From Natronospira sp. (lineage in GTDB: Bacteria; Pseudomonadota; Gammaproteobacteria; Natronospirales; Natronospiraceae), in the NCBI GenBank assembly GCA_003558125.1, contig PWMQ01000010.1:33591-97590 (forward strand): a stretch of 64,000 bases of DNA, in the 5' to 3' direction. Below are positions 1 through 8,882 of the stretch, one piece after another. Below the pieces are notes generated by a model that saw only the letters and a program-made list of their open reading frames with translations, searched no databases and was not told the origin of the DNA. Within the stretch, counting starts at the first letter, position 1; each line of letters begins with the position of its first letter. The position numbers and the translations under genes were made by a program.

Positions 1-1
1 G

Positions 2-979
2 CATGCACCGGAGTTGATGGCCTTTCTGGCAGAGAATCGCCTGCAGATCGAAGACTTCGATGGCGAGCCGCAAAAGGCGGTGCGGGAACGGGAGGTGGAT
101 TTCGTCCTGGTCATCGACGAAGACTATGGTCAGGCGCTGCGCGATGGCCGGCCGGCACCGTTGGCCTTTTATGCGGATCGCTCCCGCCAGCGCCTGAGTG
201 GCCAGATCCAGCGGGTGCGCAACACCATCAATGCCTGGGACCGGCAATTGACCGAGCTGCGCCTGCTGGCGCGGGGTATCGATGGCCGCGTCATCAGGCC
301 GCTGCAGTTACAGGAAGTGGACGTGTCCACCCCCGAGACCCGAGGCCTGATGATTGCCGCCATGCTGCCCTATTTCATCCTGCTGACCGTGCTCATGGGC
401 GGCTTTTACCTGGCCATCGACACCACCGCCGGGGAGCGGGAACGGGGTTCCCTGGAACCGCTTCTCAGCACGGCGGCCCGGCGGGGGGAGATCCTGGCGG
501 GCAAGCTGCTCGCAACCGCCACCTTTTCACTGCTGGCACTGGCGATCGTCATTGCGGCCTTCTCGGTGGCATTACGCTTTGTGCCCATGGAGACGGTGGA
601 TATGGCCCTCTCCCTGGATCTGGCCACGGCGGTGATGCTGTTTCTGACGGTCTCGCCCTTTGCCTTTCTGGGGGCTGCAGTAATGTGTCTGGTGGCCTCC
701 TTCACCAAGAGCTACAAGGAAGCCCAGACCTGGCTGTCGGTGGTGATGATCGTGCCCCTGGCGCCCATGATCGTGCATTTTGTCCGACCTTTCGAACCCA
801 CCATCCTCAATCTGGCGATTCCGGTTCTGGGTCAGCATGTGGCCATGCTTGAGCTGTTGGGGGCGGAAACCCTGCCGGTTCTGGGTCTGGTGCTCAACAC
901 CGGGGTGACCCTGGCACTGACTGGCGTGGTGGCCTGGGTAGCCTGGCTGTTCTATCGCCGGGAATCGGTGCTGGGCTGA
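2..979 (+). CDS. ABC-2 type transporter permease (NatB-like), 5' partial
   Basis: Membrane permease subunit of an ABC-2 type exporter. The reading frame is open to the left edge of the window, so the N-terminus is missing; the TTG at 14 and ATG at 17 are internal codons. The visible part starts in the large periplasmic loop that follows the first helix in this family. It then has a motif rich in G, E and R (GERERGSLEPLL), the typical cytoplasmic loop after the second helix of NatB/YhaP-type permeases. Five or so hydrophobic segments follow, up to the C-terminus at a short basic tail (YRRESVLG). The ATPase partner should lie just upstream, outside the window. The substrate cannot be told; Na+ export is only the name-giving function of NatB. 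Family assignment is good, role is uncertain. Confidence 0.8.
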   Translation, partial: HAPELMAFLAENRLQIEDFDGEPQKAVREREVDFVLVIDEDYGQALRDGRPAPLAFYADRSRQRLSGQIQRVRNTINAWDRQLTELRLLARGIDGRVIRPLQLQEVDVSTPETRGLMIAAMLPYFILLTVLMGGFYLAIDTTAGERERGSLEPLLSTAARRGEILAGKLLATATFSLLALAIVIAAFSVALRFVPMETVDMALSLDLATAVMLFLTVSPFAFLGAAVMCLVASFTKSYKEAQTWLSVVMIVPLAPMIVHFVRPFEPTILNLAIPVLGQHVAMLELLGAETLPVLGLVLNTGVTLALTGVVAWVAWLFYRRESVLG

Positions 980-1038
980 TCCGGGGGAAATCTCCTGCTG
1001 GTGGGATGGGGATTCCCGGCCTACACTGTCGCTAAGGG

Positions 1039-2145
1039 ATGACGGGGCTCGCCATGCTGCAATTGCATCGGGATCGCAAACAGGCGTTAAGGGCGCAGCG
1101 GGTGTTGCTGGGCCTGGTTGCCTACCTGATGTGGATCGCGGTCGGCATCTACCTGTATTGGATTGATCTGCTCCATATCGGTCCTGCGGGCTTGGGTATC
1201 TACTTCCTGCTCATGCTGCTCACCAATGCCGCTTTCCTTGCAGCGGTCCGATGGAATTGGAACCTGCGCTTTCGGGATCCGGGCATGACCCTGGGTCAGA
1301 TTGCCTGCGGCATCTTCTGGGGGATGGTGCTACTCTCCCAGGCGGCGCCTGAAGCACGCGGCGGCATGTTGCTGGTTTTCGTCACCGGCTTTTTCTTCGG
1401 TGTCTTTCGCCTCAATACCCAGCAGTTTCTTGGACTCGCCCTATTCGCATCACTGGCCTACGCCAGCCTGATCCGCGCTGAATGGGCGGATCTCGATGCG
1501 GAAACCCGTCAGATTGAGCTGGCACAGTGGGTCTTTCTGAGCCTGATTTTGCTCTGGATGTCCTTCATGGGGGGGTATGTCGCCCGCCTGCGAAGCAATC
1601 TTCGTCAGGCCATGGGCCGGATCGAGGAATTGGCCAATCGGGATCACCTCACCGGCACCCGAAATCGACGTGCAATTACCGGCTCATTGGAGGAGGCGGT
1701 GGCCCGGGCGGAGACAGAGGGCGAAGTTCTCACTATCGCCATGCTCGATCTGGATCATTTCAAAGCTCACAACGATGACCATGGGCATCTGCTCGGCGAT
1801 GAACTGCTCAAGCAATTTGTGGAACGGGTGGAACGGGAGCTGCGGGCCGATGACATTATCCGAGGTCAGCAGGATCAACCGCTGGGGCGGTTTGGGGGCG
1901 AAGAATTTCTGGTGGTCTTGCCAGGTACCGGGCTTGACGGCGGGATGCTGGCGGCGGAGAGGATCCGGCGGGGGATTGCCGAATTGCCGTTCGAGACCGA
2001 GGCGGGTGCGGTAGCCATGACGGTCTCCATTGGCCTGACGGAGTGGCGGCCGGGGGATGACTGTGAAAGCCTGCTCAAGCGGGCCGACAAGGCTCTTTAT
2101 GAAGCCAAGGAAGGGGGACGGAACCAGGTGGTGGCGGCCGAGTGA
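1039..2145 (+). CDS. membrane-anchored diguanylate cyclase (GGDEF)
   Basis: Probable diguanylate cyclase making c-di-GMP from two GTP. About residues 20-185 hold six hydrophobic helices with no recognisable periplasmic sensor domain, followed by a GGDEF domain. The signature is GGEEF at about 286-290, preceded by the DxDHFK metal and substrate segment (LDLDHFKAHND), so catalytic residues look intact. The inhibitory-site motif RxxD (RADD, about 269-272) is separated from GGEEF by 13 residues instead of the usual 5, because seven extra residues (GQQDQPL region) are inserted. Start choice is uncertain: ATG 1039 has AAGGG directly abutting it, whereas ATG 1054 has a better spaced GGGG; both keep the membrane part. 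It converges on mnmE with a 15-bp gap and is monocistronic as far as visible. Confidence 0.87.
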   Translation: MTGLAMLQLHRDRKQALRAQRVLLGLVAYLMWIAVGIYLYWIDLLHIGPAGLGIYFLLMLLTNAAFLAAVRWNWNLRFRDPGMTLGQIACGIFWGMVLLSQAAPEARGGMLLVFVTGFFFGVFRLNTQQFLGLALFASLAYASLIRAEWADLDAETRQIELAQWVFLSLILLWMSFMGGYVARLRSNLRQAMGRIEELANRDHLTGTRNRRAITGSLEEAVARAETEGEVLTIAMLDLDHFKAHNDDHGHLLGDELLKQFVERVERELRADDIIRGQQDQPLGRFGGEEFLVVLPGTGLDGGMLAAERIRRGIAELPFETEAGAVAMTVSIGLTEWRPGDDCESLLKRADKALYEAKEGGRNQVVAAE

Positions 2146-2160
2146 GAGCGACTGATTGCT

Positions 2161-3504
2161 CTACTTGCCGATGCAGAAGCTGGAGAATATCCGCCCGAGT
2201 AGATCGTCGCTGCTGAATTCGCCGCTGATCTCGCCCAGTGTCTGCTGGGCCAGTCGCAGTTCCTCTGCCAATAGCTCGCCGGCGCGGCTCTCAATCAATT
2301 CCGCCTGGCCCGCATCCACATGGGCCCGGGCCCGCTCGATGGCATCGAGATGGCGGCGGCGCGCCATGAATACATCCTCGCCCGCCGGGCGATAGCCGGC
2401 CACGGCTTTGAGGCGCTCACTGAGTGCCTGAATACCTTCACCGGTAAGAGCGGAAAGCCCGATACGGCGTCCTTGATCGTCCCGATAACCCGCCGTGCCG
2501 CCGCTGAGGTCGATCTTGTTGTGGGCGATGATCACCGGTAGCTGGGGCGGCAGGTCACGACGCAGTTCGGCGATGTCCTCAGGGGACTGGTCATCGACCA
2601 CCAGCAGGACGCAATCAGCCGTTTCCATGGCCTCGCGGGCCCGACGAATGCCCTCCTGTTCAACCGCATCACCACCCTCGCGCAACCCCGCGGTATCGAT
2701 CAGGTGGAGGGGCAGGCCATCCAGGTGCACGTATTCCCGCAGGACATCCCGGGTGGTGCCGGGGATATCGGTCACGATGGCGGCATCATGTCCGGCAAGG
2801 CGATTGAGCAGGCTGGACTTGCCGGCATTGGGACGACCGGCGAGGACCAGGCGCAGACCTTCACGCATCACCCGACCCTGCTCGGCCCGTTGCATGAGCT
2901 GATCGAAGGCTTCCGTGATCTCACTCAACTGCCTTTCCACCCGCTCGTCGGAAAGGAAGTCGATCTCCTCGTCGGGAAAATCGATGGCGGCTTCGACAAA
3001 GATCCTCAATTCGATTAGCTGTTCCACCAGGGCGTGAACGGCGCGGGAGAACTCGCCGCTGAGCGATCGGGTGGCGGCACGGGCGGCCTCGGCGGAGCCG
3101 GCGTCGATCAGATCGGCCACTGCCTCGGCCTGGGCCAGGTCGAGCTTGTCATTGAGAAAGGCCCGCTCGGAAAACTCACCGGGCCGCGCCGGGCGGGCGC
3201 CCAGTGCAATCACGCGTTGTAGCAGCATGTCCAGGATGACCGGCCCGCCGTGGCCCTGAAGCTCGAGGACATCTTCGCCGGTATAGGAGGCCGGGGCGGG
3301 GAAATAAAGGATCAATCCCTGATCAATGCTATTTCCTTGAGCGTCCAGAAAATCGGCGAGATGGGCGTGTCTTGGCCGAGGCCTGAAGCCGCAGAGTCGG
3401 GCGGCAAATTCGGCCAGGGATGGGCCGGAGAGCCGAACGATGCCGACCCCGCCCCGTCCAGGGGGGGTGGCAATGGCGGCAATGAGGTCCTGGCTGCTCT
3501 GCAT
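2161..3504 (-). CDS. mnmE: tRNA uridine-5-carboxymethylaminomethyl(34) synthesis GTPase MnmE
   Basis: GTPase that with MnmG modifies the wobble uridine of tRNAs (cmnm5U34), using methylene-tetrahydrofolate. The N-terminal folate-binding domain ([20 protein letters not shown]) is followed by a helical domain carrying an inserted G domain: P-loop [22 protein letters not shown] and NKID are all present. The chain ends with the diagnostic C-terminal FCIGK whose cysteine is needed for modification. Length of 447 aa is normal. It lies on the same strand as the rpmH-rnpA-yidD-yidC block, as in many gammaproteobacteria, but is separated from yidC by a plus-strand hydrolase gene and a 525-bp non-coding stretch, so it needs its own promoter. 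Confidence 0.97.
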   Translation of the reverse strand: MQSSQDLIAAIATPPGRGGVGIVRLSGPSLAEFAARLCGFRPRPRHAHLADFLDAQGNSIDQGLILYFPAPASYTGEDVLELQGHGGPVILDMLLQRVIALGARPARPGEFSERAFLNDKLDLAQAEAVADLIDAGSAEAARAATRSLSGEFSRAVHALVEQLIELRIFVEAAIDFPDEEIDFLSDERVERQLSEITEAFDQLMQRAEQGRVMREGLRLVLAGRPNAGKSSLLNRLAGHDAAIVTDIPGTTRDVLREYVHLDGLPLHLIDTAGLREGGDAVEQEGIRRAREAMETADCVLLVVDDQSPEDIAELRRDLPPQLPVIIAHNKIDLSGGTAGYRDDQGRRIGLSALTGEGIQALSERLKAVAGYRPAGEDVFMARRRHLDAIERARAHVDAGQAELIESRAGELLAEELRLAQQTLGEISGEFSSDDLLGRIFSSFCIGK

Positions 3505-3620
3505 GGGCCCAGTGTACCGTAAGAGTCGGCGATGCCGGACTGTAACGGGCGGTACCCGTTGGCATCGACTAATGGATTAGGAAGTAGGCGTTTACGAATT
3601 TAACAACGAGGCGGCGACAG

Positions 3621-4385
3621 ATGGGGCAGGAAACATTTTCCTTCGAAGGCGATCAGGGGCAACGGCGGGATGGTGTCCTTGAGCAAGGGTCGGGGCCGAC
3701 GCATGCCTGGGCGGTATTCGCGCATTGTTTCACCTGCGGGAGCAGTTCACTCGGGGCGGTTGCCATTAGCCGAGCGCTGGCGGCGCGGGGCATTGGCGTC
3801 TTGCGCTTTGATTTTGCCGGCCTGGGGGAGAGCGAGGGTGAATTTGGCGCCGAAGGGATTGGTGGTGACATTGCGGATCTGAAGGCGGCCAGCCGCGCCA
3901 TGGCGGAGTCGGGTCGGCCGGTTTCCTTGTTGGTGGGCCATTCCCTTGGGGGTGCGGCCGTGCTGCATGCGGCGGGGGATCTGGATGAGGTCAAGGCGGT
4001 GGTGACCTTGGGTGCGCCGGCGGACCCGGCCCATGTCCTTCACTTGCTGGGTGATCAGCGGGAGAAGATCGAGTCGGCGGGCGAGGCGGAGGTCAGGATT
4101 GGCGGCCGACCGTTCACGATTCGCAAGCGCTTTATCGACGACATGGAAAACCGGCCATGGCGGGAGCGGATCGCCGATCTCAGGCGACCGTTGCTGGTGA
4201 TGCACGCGCCAATGGACAATATTGTTTCGGTGAACAATGCGGCGGCGATTTTCCAGGCAGCCAAGCATCCCAAAAGCTTTGTCTCCCTGGATGGGGCGGA
4301 TCATCTGTTGACCGGGAGAGAGGATGCAGACTGGGCAGCCGATATGATCACGGCGTGGGCCAGACGGTATCTGGCTGACGGTTAG
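3621..4385 (+). CDS. alpha/beta hydrolase (OsmC-associated type)
   Basis: Serine hydrolase of the alpha/beta fold. The nucleophile elbow is GHSLGG, and the segment FAHCFTC followed by RFDFAGLGESEG is characteristic of the hydrolase half of the bifunctional hydrolase/OsmC proteins. The Asp and His of the triad are probably in the HAPMDNIV and GADHLL segments. The 254-aa length covers only the hydrolase part: the chain stops at LADG and no OsmC domain follows in any frame, since the next 500 bp are non-coding repeats. The substrate is unknown. It is transcribed divergently from mnmE across a 116-bp gap that must hold both promoters. Confidence 0.85.
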   Translation: MGQETFSFEGDQGQRRDGVLEQGSGPTHAWAVFAHCFTCGSSSLGAVAISRALAARGIGVLRFDFAGLGESEGEFGAEGIGGDIADLKAASRAMAESGRPVSLLVGHSLGGAAVLHAAGDLDEVKAVVTLGAPADPAHVLHLLGDQREKIESAGEAEVRIGGRPFTIRKRFIDDMENRPWRERIADLRRPLLVMHAPMDNIVSVNNAAAIFQAAKHPKSFVSLDGADHLLTGREDADWAADMITAWARRYLADG

Positions 4386-4511
4386 CGACAGGTTTGAAGA
4401 CGTCAGGCGTCATCGTTTTAGGGAAGCGCGGATGTTCCTAAGTTCAAGGGTTACTGCTGGGATAGCTTCGGCGGGGTGTGTGCCCATTGAGTCCGGTGAC
4501 GGGTGCGCTCC

Positions 4512-4622
4512 GGTCCCTGTCCTGGGGGCCTGGCTCAGGGACGTCGTGGACCCGTCCCTGGGGACTCTGCACGCGACATCCTGTCGCTCACAGCCCTGAG
4601 TCAGGCCCCCAGGACAGGGACC
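4512..4622. repeat. 29-bp near-perfect inverted repeat element in non-coding DNA
   Basis: Two 29-bp arms, 4512-4540 and 4594-4622, are reverse complements with one mismatch and enclose 53 bp. The arms begin GGTCCCTGTCCTGGGGGCC. No reading frame of gene-like quality crosses the element. It lies in the 525-bp gap (4386-4910) between the hydrolase gene and the end of yidC. Size and symmetry resemble a small non-autonomous (MITE- or REP-like) element; a structured RNA cannot be excluded. Confidence 0.6.
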
Positions 4623-4703
4623 TACCTTGGGTGCTGGTCACCTGGGCCGTGCCAATGGATGGGTTGGTTCATGCCTGAATCCTTTTGCCAGCCCTTGGCG
4701 TTT

Positions 4704-4780
4704 ATCGCCAATGAATATGCTCCTACGGTGCCGGTTGGCTAGGCCGAAGGCACCGTGGGAGCGGATTTATCCGCGATGGC
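4704..4780. repeat. REP-like pair of inverted palindromic units
   Basis: CTCCTACGGTGCC at 4720-4732 and GGCACCGTGGGAG at 4749-4761 are inverted with one mismatch. The right copy continues into GTGGGAGCGGATTTATCCGC, which itself folds (GCGGAT/ATCCGC). This resembles the repetitive extragenic palindromes common in Pseudomonas-like genomes (core GTAGGAGCGG..). The left copy is more decayed. It lies between the hydrolase gene and yidC. Confidence 0.55.
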
Positions 4781-4845
4781 TTGGGCCGATTCGAAGGCAA
4801 GCCACCCCCGGAACCCAGCTTTCAGATCAAGAATTCAATCCGCAA

Positions 4846-4887
4846 ACAGAACGGGCCCCGTCCCGGAAGGAACGGGGCCCGTTCTGT
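4846..4887 (-). terminator. hairpin downstream of yidC
   Basis: A perfect 16-bp stem (4846-4861 with 4872-4887) around a 10-nt loop lies 24 bp past the yidC stop. On the minus strand the stem is followed only by a short T run (TTT within TGTTTGCGG), so as an intrinsic terminator it is imperfect. Its position and stability suggest it ends, or protects the 3' end of, the rpmH-rnpA-yidD-yidC transcript. Confidence 0.55.
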
Positions 4888-4910
4888 CAGCCTGGCTGAT
4901 CGGACAGAAG

Positions 4911-6614
4911 CTAGTTTTCCTGGCCGCTTTCGATGACCCGGTTGATCTTCCACTGCTGGGCCACCGAGAGGATGGTGTTCACGGCCCAGTAGAGGACCAG
5001 GCCGGCCGGCATGAAGATACCGATACCGATCAGCATGAGCGGCATGAACATCAGCATCTTCTGCATCATCGGATCCGGCGGCGGCGGATTCAGTTTCTGC
5101 TGGAAGAACATGGACGCACCCATGATCACCGGCAGGATGAAATAGGGATCCGGTGATGACAGATCCTGGATCCACAACATCCAGGGCGCGTGACGCAGCT
5201 CGGCGGATTCCAGCAGCACCCAGTACAGGGCGATGAAGACCGGAATCTGAATCAGGATGGGTAGACAACCGGCAGCGGGATTGACTTTCTCCCGCTTGTA
5301 GAGCTCCATCATGGCCTGGTTCATCTTTTGCTTGTCATCCGCATAGCGTTCGCGAATGGTCTGCAGTCTCGGTTGCAGCTTGCGCATCCGGGCGATGGAG
5401 CGACCGCTGGTCTCGGACAGCTTGTAGAATGCCAGCTTGATCAGGAAGGTGAGCAGGATGATGGCCCAACCCCAGTTGCCCACCACCTTGTGAATCCAGT
5501 TAAGGGCAATGAACAGCGGCTGGGAGATGATCCACATGATGCCGTAGTCAACGACCCGTTCAAGGTTCGGGGCAGCGGGGCGCAGCTCACTCTGGATTTT
5601 GGGGCCGAGATAAAGGGTCTGTTCGAAAACGACCGCGTCCCCGGCCTGGAGATTGCGGGCACGCTGGTCCGCCATGCCAATGAGATAGCGATCCTGACCT
5701 CGATGACGAGTGTAATAGCGGACGCCCTGATCGGGACTGGAGGGAATCATGGCGGCGACGAAATAATGTTCCACCATCGCCGCCCAACCACCTTGCACAT
5801 CCAGACGCAGGTCCTGATCGGCGAGATCGGAGAAGCTCAGGCGCTCATAGCGCTCGCTGTCGTGATAGGCCGGCCCATTGTGGGAGAAGGTCGAGGGATT
5901 GAACATGGAGCGGGAAATATCGGGATCGGTCCGTTCGATCTGCAGATAACTGCCACCCCGCCAGTCGTTCTCGCCACGGTTCTCGAGACGCTGCTCCAGC
6001 TTGACCTGATAGCTGTTGGGAAGAAAGTAGAAGGTGCGGGTCAGATGCAGGCCGTCTTCGCCCTCCCAGACCAGGCGAACGGCACGACCGTCGCTTTCGG
6101 TTTCATCGACCCGCTCACGGTCGCTGTTGATGGCCCAGGTTTCCTCGTGGGTGAACTCGATTCGACGGGGAATGCTGGTGGAGTCGCCGGCAGCGATCAG
6201 ACCCGGTTGCACCACGAACAGGCGGTCAGGACGATTGTCCAGCAGGCGGATCGGGTCGTCGCGATCCAGGTCCTCACGATAATCCAGCAGGTCCAATCGG
6301 CTGAGCTCACCACCAATGGTCTGGATGGCAGCACGGAGGCGCGGGGTTTCGAGGGTGATCTCTTCACCGCCGGGGCGCTCGGGGACGGTCTCCAGGGTCG
6401 GCGCGTCGGCTGGATCATCATCCGGACGCGGAGCGTCGGGTTCATCGTCGGGCCGGGGTACGGCATCGTCGTCCAGGGACTCATCCAGGGTGAGTTCCTC
6501 GGCCGCTTCCGGGGCGTCGGCGTGCGGTTCGGCGAAATACTGGTTCCACTCCATCCAGGTCCAGAAGGAGAGGGCCACCAGGGCGAGGATGAGGAAGAAA
6601 CGCTGATTATCCAT
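4911..6614 (-). CDS. yidC: membrane protein insertase YidC
   Basis: Inner-membrane insertase working alone or with SecYEG. The start is placed at ATG 6614 ([10 protein letters not shown]), giving 567 aa and the usual YidC N-terminus; an upstream in-frame extension is not needed. The first transmembrane helix (about 5-22) is followed by an unusually acidic linker rich in D, E and P (about 28-75), then the large periplasmic domain. The conserved 60-kDa core begins near [10 protein letters not shown] and contains five helices, the cytoplasmic coiled hairpin and the [15 protein letters not shown] motif. It overlaps the yidD stop by 8 bp (ATGGATAA), so the two are translationally coupled in the rpmH operon. 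Confidence 0.97.
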   Translation of the reverse strand: MDNQRFFLILALVALSFWTWMEWNQYFAEPHADAPEAAEELTLDESLDDDAVPRPDDEPDAPRPDDDPADAPTLETVPERPGGEEITLETPRLRAAIQTIGGELSRLDLLDYREDLDRDDPIRLLDNRPDRLFVVQPGLIAAGDSTSIPRRIEFTHEETWAINSDRERVDETESDGRAVRLVWEGEDGLHLTRTFYFLPNSYQVKLEQRLENRGENDWRGGSYLQIERTDPDISRSMFNPSTFSHNGPAYHDSERYERLSFSDLADQDLRLDVQGGWAAMVEHYFVAAMIPSSPDQGVRYYTRHRGQDRYLIGMADQRARNLQAGDAVVFEQTLYLGPKIQSELRPAAPNLERVVDYGIMWIISQPLFIALNWIHKVVGNWGWAIILLTFLIKLAFYKLSETSGRSIARMRKLQPRLQTIRERYADDKQKMNQAMMELYKREKVNPAAGCLPILIQIPVFIALYWVLLESAELRHAPWMLWIQDLSSPDPYFILPVIMGASMFFQQKLNPPPPDPMMQKMLMFMPLMLIGIGIFMPAGLVLYWAVNTILSVAQQWKINRVIESGQEN

Positions 6615-6843
6615 GATGATGATGTTTACAACTTCCAGGAACGGGGTCGAAACCACCTTCATTAAAAGGGTGGCAGCGCAGAACACGGCGCAGGCTCAGC
6701 CAGGCACCACGGAGGGCGCCGTGGGTCTGGAGCGCCTCCATTGCATACTCGGAACAACTGGGGTGAAAACGGCAGCATTGGCCGAACAAGGGGCTGATCA
6801 ACAGCCGATAGGCCTTTACGAGGAAGAGGAGGAAGAATCGCAT
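6607..6843 (-). CDS. yidD: membrane protein insertion efficiency factor YidD
   Basis: Small peripheral membrane protein (78 aa) of the YidD/UPF0161 family, thought to help YidC-dependent insertion. The conserved features are present: an N-terminal amphipathic helix ([14 protein letters not shown]), the [11 protein letters not shown] motif and [14 protein letters not shown]. The gene overlaps the end of rnpA by 28 bp and the start of yidC by 8 bp, the standard arrangement. The short C-terminal run of four histidines results from the coding overlap with yidC and may have no function. Confidence 0.95.
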   Translation of the reverse strand: MRFFLLFLVKAYRLLISPLFGQCCRFHPSCSEYAMEALQTHGALRGAWLSLRRVLRCHPFNEGGFDPVPGSCKHHHHG

Positions 6844-7199
6844 CGCTTCATCAGCCGCTGCCAGTGACGATCCAGGCTCTCAAAGAGCGTTCGGTTATCG
6901 GCCCGGCTGGCCTCCGGCCGGCTCATCACCACCAGATCAAATCCGGCCAATGTTGACTGCCGGTGCCGAAAGCTTTCTCGGGCCAAGCGCTTGAGCCGGT
7001 TTCGCTCAACAGCCGAGCCGGCATTCCGGCGGGAGATGGCCATTCCCAGGCGGGCTTGCGGCAAACCATTGGCGCAAGCCAATATCGTGAAAAAGCGGTC
7101 TTTCGACCGCTTTCCCTGGCGGAAGACCCGCCGAAAATCCTCTGCCTTGGTCAGACGCGCATTAGGCGGGTACGCCGCCGCGGCCTGCACGTGCGCCAA
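6816..7199 (-). CDS. rnpA: ribonuclease P protein component
   Basis: Basic protein subunit of RNase P, which with the RnpB RNA matures the 5' ends of tRNAs. The RNR signature is clear ([16 protein letters not shown]) and the N-terminal [15 protein letters not shown] matches the family. The reading frame has no ATG near the expected start; TTG 7199, or GTG 7190 three codons later, must be used, and neither has a strong ribosome binding site. Translation may therefore depend on coupling with rpmH, whose stop is 7 bp upstream. The C-terminus ends in six serines within the yidD overlap. Length of 127 aa is normal. Confidence 0.95.
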   Translation of the reverse strand: MAHVQAAAAYPPNARLTKAEDFRRVFRQGKRSKDRFFTILACANGLPQARLGMAISRRNAGSAVERNRLKRLARESFRHRQSTLAGFDLVVMSRPEASRADNRTLFESLDRHWQRLMKRCDSSSSSS

Positions 7200-7206
7200 A
7201 GCGGGC

Positions 7207-7341
7207 TTACGGGGTCAGTCGGGCACGGCCCTTGGCACGCCGGGCCTTGAGCACTTTCCGCCCGCCCTTGGTGGCCATGCGGGCACGAAAACCGTGAGTG
7301 CGCTTGCGGCGCAGGTTGCTGGGCTGGAAGGTTCTCTTCAT
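7207..7341 (-). CDS. rpmH: 50S ribosomal protein L34
   Basis: Ribosomal protein bL34, 44 aa, encoded on the minus strand: [10 protein letters not shown], a basic centre with the conserved HGFRARM segment, and the end GRARLTP. It is the first gene of the rpmH-rnpA-yidD-yidC operon and diverges from dnaA, which marks the origin region in most gammaproteobacteria. A very good sigma-70 promoter lies about 70-100 bp upstream. Confidence 0.97.
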   Translation of the reverse strand: MKRTFQPSNLRRKRTHGFRARMATKGGRKVLKARRAKGRARLTP

Positions 7342-7410
7342 GACGCTTGATCCGTGTGTTGCCGGGCCCCGGTAAGCGGTGGCTCCAGGGACGCAAAAGG
7401 TAAGCCGCGA

Positions 7411-7439
7411 AATATACCCATTTCAGCGTTTCCGGTCAA
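7411..7439 (-). promoter_or_regulatory. sigma-70 promoter of rpmH operon
   Basis: On the minus strand TTGACC (7439-7434) and TATATT (7416-7411) are separated by exactly 17 bp. This is the best promoter match near the origin. Transcription would start about 7404 and give a leader of roughly 60 nt before the rpmH ATG. Confidence 0.75.
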
Positions 7440-7450
7440 CCCTGAGAGGC

Positions 7451-7479
7451 TGTGGATAACAGGCTGCGAGAAGTATAGA
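7451..7479 (+). promoter_or_regulatory. DnaA box and putative dnaA promoter
   Basis: A perfect DnaA box (TGTGGATAA, 7451-7459; TTATCCACA on the other strand) lies 86 bp before the dnaA start codon. A possible -10 element TATAGA (7474-7479) is downstream, with only a weak -35 overlapping the box. Binding here would fit the known autoregulation of dnaA. The box is certain by sequence; the promoter is tentative. Confidence 0.6.
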
Positions 7480-7544
7480 CTGCGGGATTTCCGGCCGTGC
7501 TGGCCGAGCCCTGCATTCCCCCGACATTCGCATTGGAGTATTCG

Positions 7545-8882
7545 GTGAGCGACTCGCTTTGGCAACGCTGTCTGGACCGCCTGGGTCGAGACCTCAGCGA
7601 ACAGGAACTGAACACCTGGATCAGACCGCTGCAGGTGGTTGAATCGCGGCACAGACTGCGCCTGCTGGCGCCCAATCGCTTTGTCCGGGACTGGGTTCGT
7701 GACCAGTTCCTGACCCTGATCGAGGATGCGGTCGGTGAGCTGAGCGGGGACAGCCAGGCCCCACAGGTGAACCTTGAAGTCGGAAGCGCCGGCGTTCGGC
7801 CGCGACGGCAGAAAGCGGAAGAGAGCTCGGATCAGCGACCGAAGGCAGCGGAAGTAGTGATCGGCAGCAGGCTGGTGGCGGATCACACCTTTGAAAATTT
7901 TGTCGAGGGCAAGTCGAATCAGCTCGCTCGCGCCGCCGCCCGTCAGGTGGCGGAGAACCCCGGCCAGGCCTATAACCCGCTGTTCATCTATGGCGGGGTG
8001 GGGTTGGGCAAGACCCATCTGATGCATGCGGTGGGCAATCGTCTGCTGGAGCAGAATCCGCGCGCCCGGATTGCCTATGTCCATTCGGAGCGCTTCGTCG
8101 GCGACATGGTCAAGGCACTCCAGCACAACACGATCAACGACTTTAAGCGGCTCTATCGTGGCCTTGACGCCCTGATGATCGACGATATCCAGTTTTTTGC
8201 CGGCAAGGAACGATCCCAGGAAGAGTTTTTTCATACTTTCAATGCCTTGCTGGAAGGCCAGCAGCAAGTGATTCTCAACTGTGACCGCTATCCCAAGGAA
8301 GTCAACGGCCTGGAAGAACGGCTCAAGAGCCGCTTTGGCTGGGGGCTTACGGTGGCGATCGAGCCGCCGGAGCTGGAAACCAGCGTGGCGATCCTGTTTC
8401 GAAAGGCGGCCCAGGACGGCGTCGATCTGCCGGATGAGGTTGCCTTCTTCATTGCCCAGCGAATCCGCTCGAATGTTCGAGAGCTGGAAGGCGCCTTGCG
8501 GCGGGTGATTGCCAACAGTCGTTTCACCGGCCAGCCCATTACCCTGGATTTCACGAAAGAGGCCCTGCGGGATTTGCTGGCGCTGCACGAAAAACTGGTG
8601 ACCATCGACAATATCCAGAAAACGGTGGCCAATTATTACAAGATGGGCATCAAGGATTTGCTGGGGAAACGGCGGAGTCGGTCCATCACCCGGCCGCGCC
8701 AGGTTGCCATGGCGCTGTCGAAGGAGCTGACCAACCATAGCCTTCCGGAAATTGGTGAAGAATTCGGCGGCCGTGATCACACCACGGTCCTGCATGCCTG
8801 CCGCAAGGTAAAGGAGCTGCGGGAGAGTGATGCGCGGATCAACGACGACTATCAAAACCTGTTGAGAACATTGACGAGTTAG
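7545..8882 (+). CDS. dnaA: chromosomal replication initiator protein DnaA
   Basis: AAA+ ATPase that binds DnaA boxes and opens oriC. The start is GTG 7545, with GGAG 6 bp upstream, giving 445 aa; an in-frame extension to 7497 adds no family sequence. Domain I ([25 protein letters not shown]) is followed by a short variable linker. The AAA+ core has Walker A (GGVGLGKTH) and Walker B (MIDDIQFF). The C-terminal helix-turn-helix holds the box-recognising segment [13 protein letters not shown]. It diverges from rpmH and is followed directly by oriC and dnaN. Confidence 0.98.
   Translation: MSDSLWQRCLDRLGRDLSEQELNTWIRPLQVVESRHRLRLLAPNRFVRDWVRDQFLTLIEDAVGELSGDSQAPQVNLEVGSAGVRPRRQKAEESSDQRPKAAEVVIGSRLVADHTFENFVEGKSNQLARAAARQVAENPGQAYNPLFIYGGVGLGKTHLMHAVGNRLLEQNPRARIAYVHSERFVGDMVKALQHNTINDFKRLYRGLDALMIDDIQFFAGKERSQEEFFHTFNALLEGQQQVILNCDRYPKEVNGLEERLKSRFGWGLTVAIEPPELETSVAILFRKAAQDGVDLPDEVAFFIAQRIRSNVRELEGALRRVIANSRFTGQPITLDFTKEALRDLLALHEKLVTIDNIQKTVANYYKMGIKDLLGKRRSRSITRPRQVAMALSKELTNHSLPEIGEEFGGRDHTTVLHACRKVKELRESDARINDDYQNLLRTLTS

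Noticed and set aside
4478..4899. Several short open frames in the gap before yidC
   Set aside because: They overlap inverted repeats, REP-like units and a hairpin, have no ribosome binding sites and no family resemblance.
5328..6665. Long open frame (445 codons) antisense to yidC
   Set aside because: The opposite strand encodes a full YidC; the antisense translation has no recognisable family pattern and is a by-product of GC-rich codon use.
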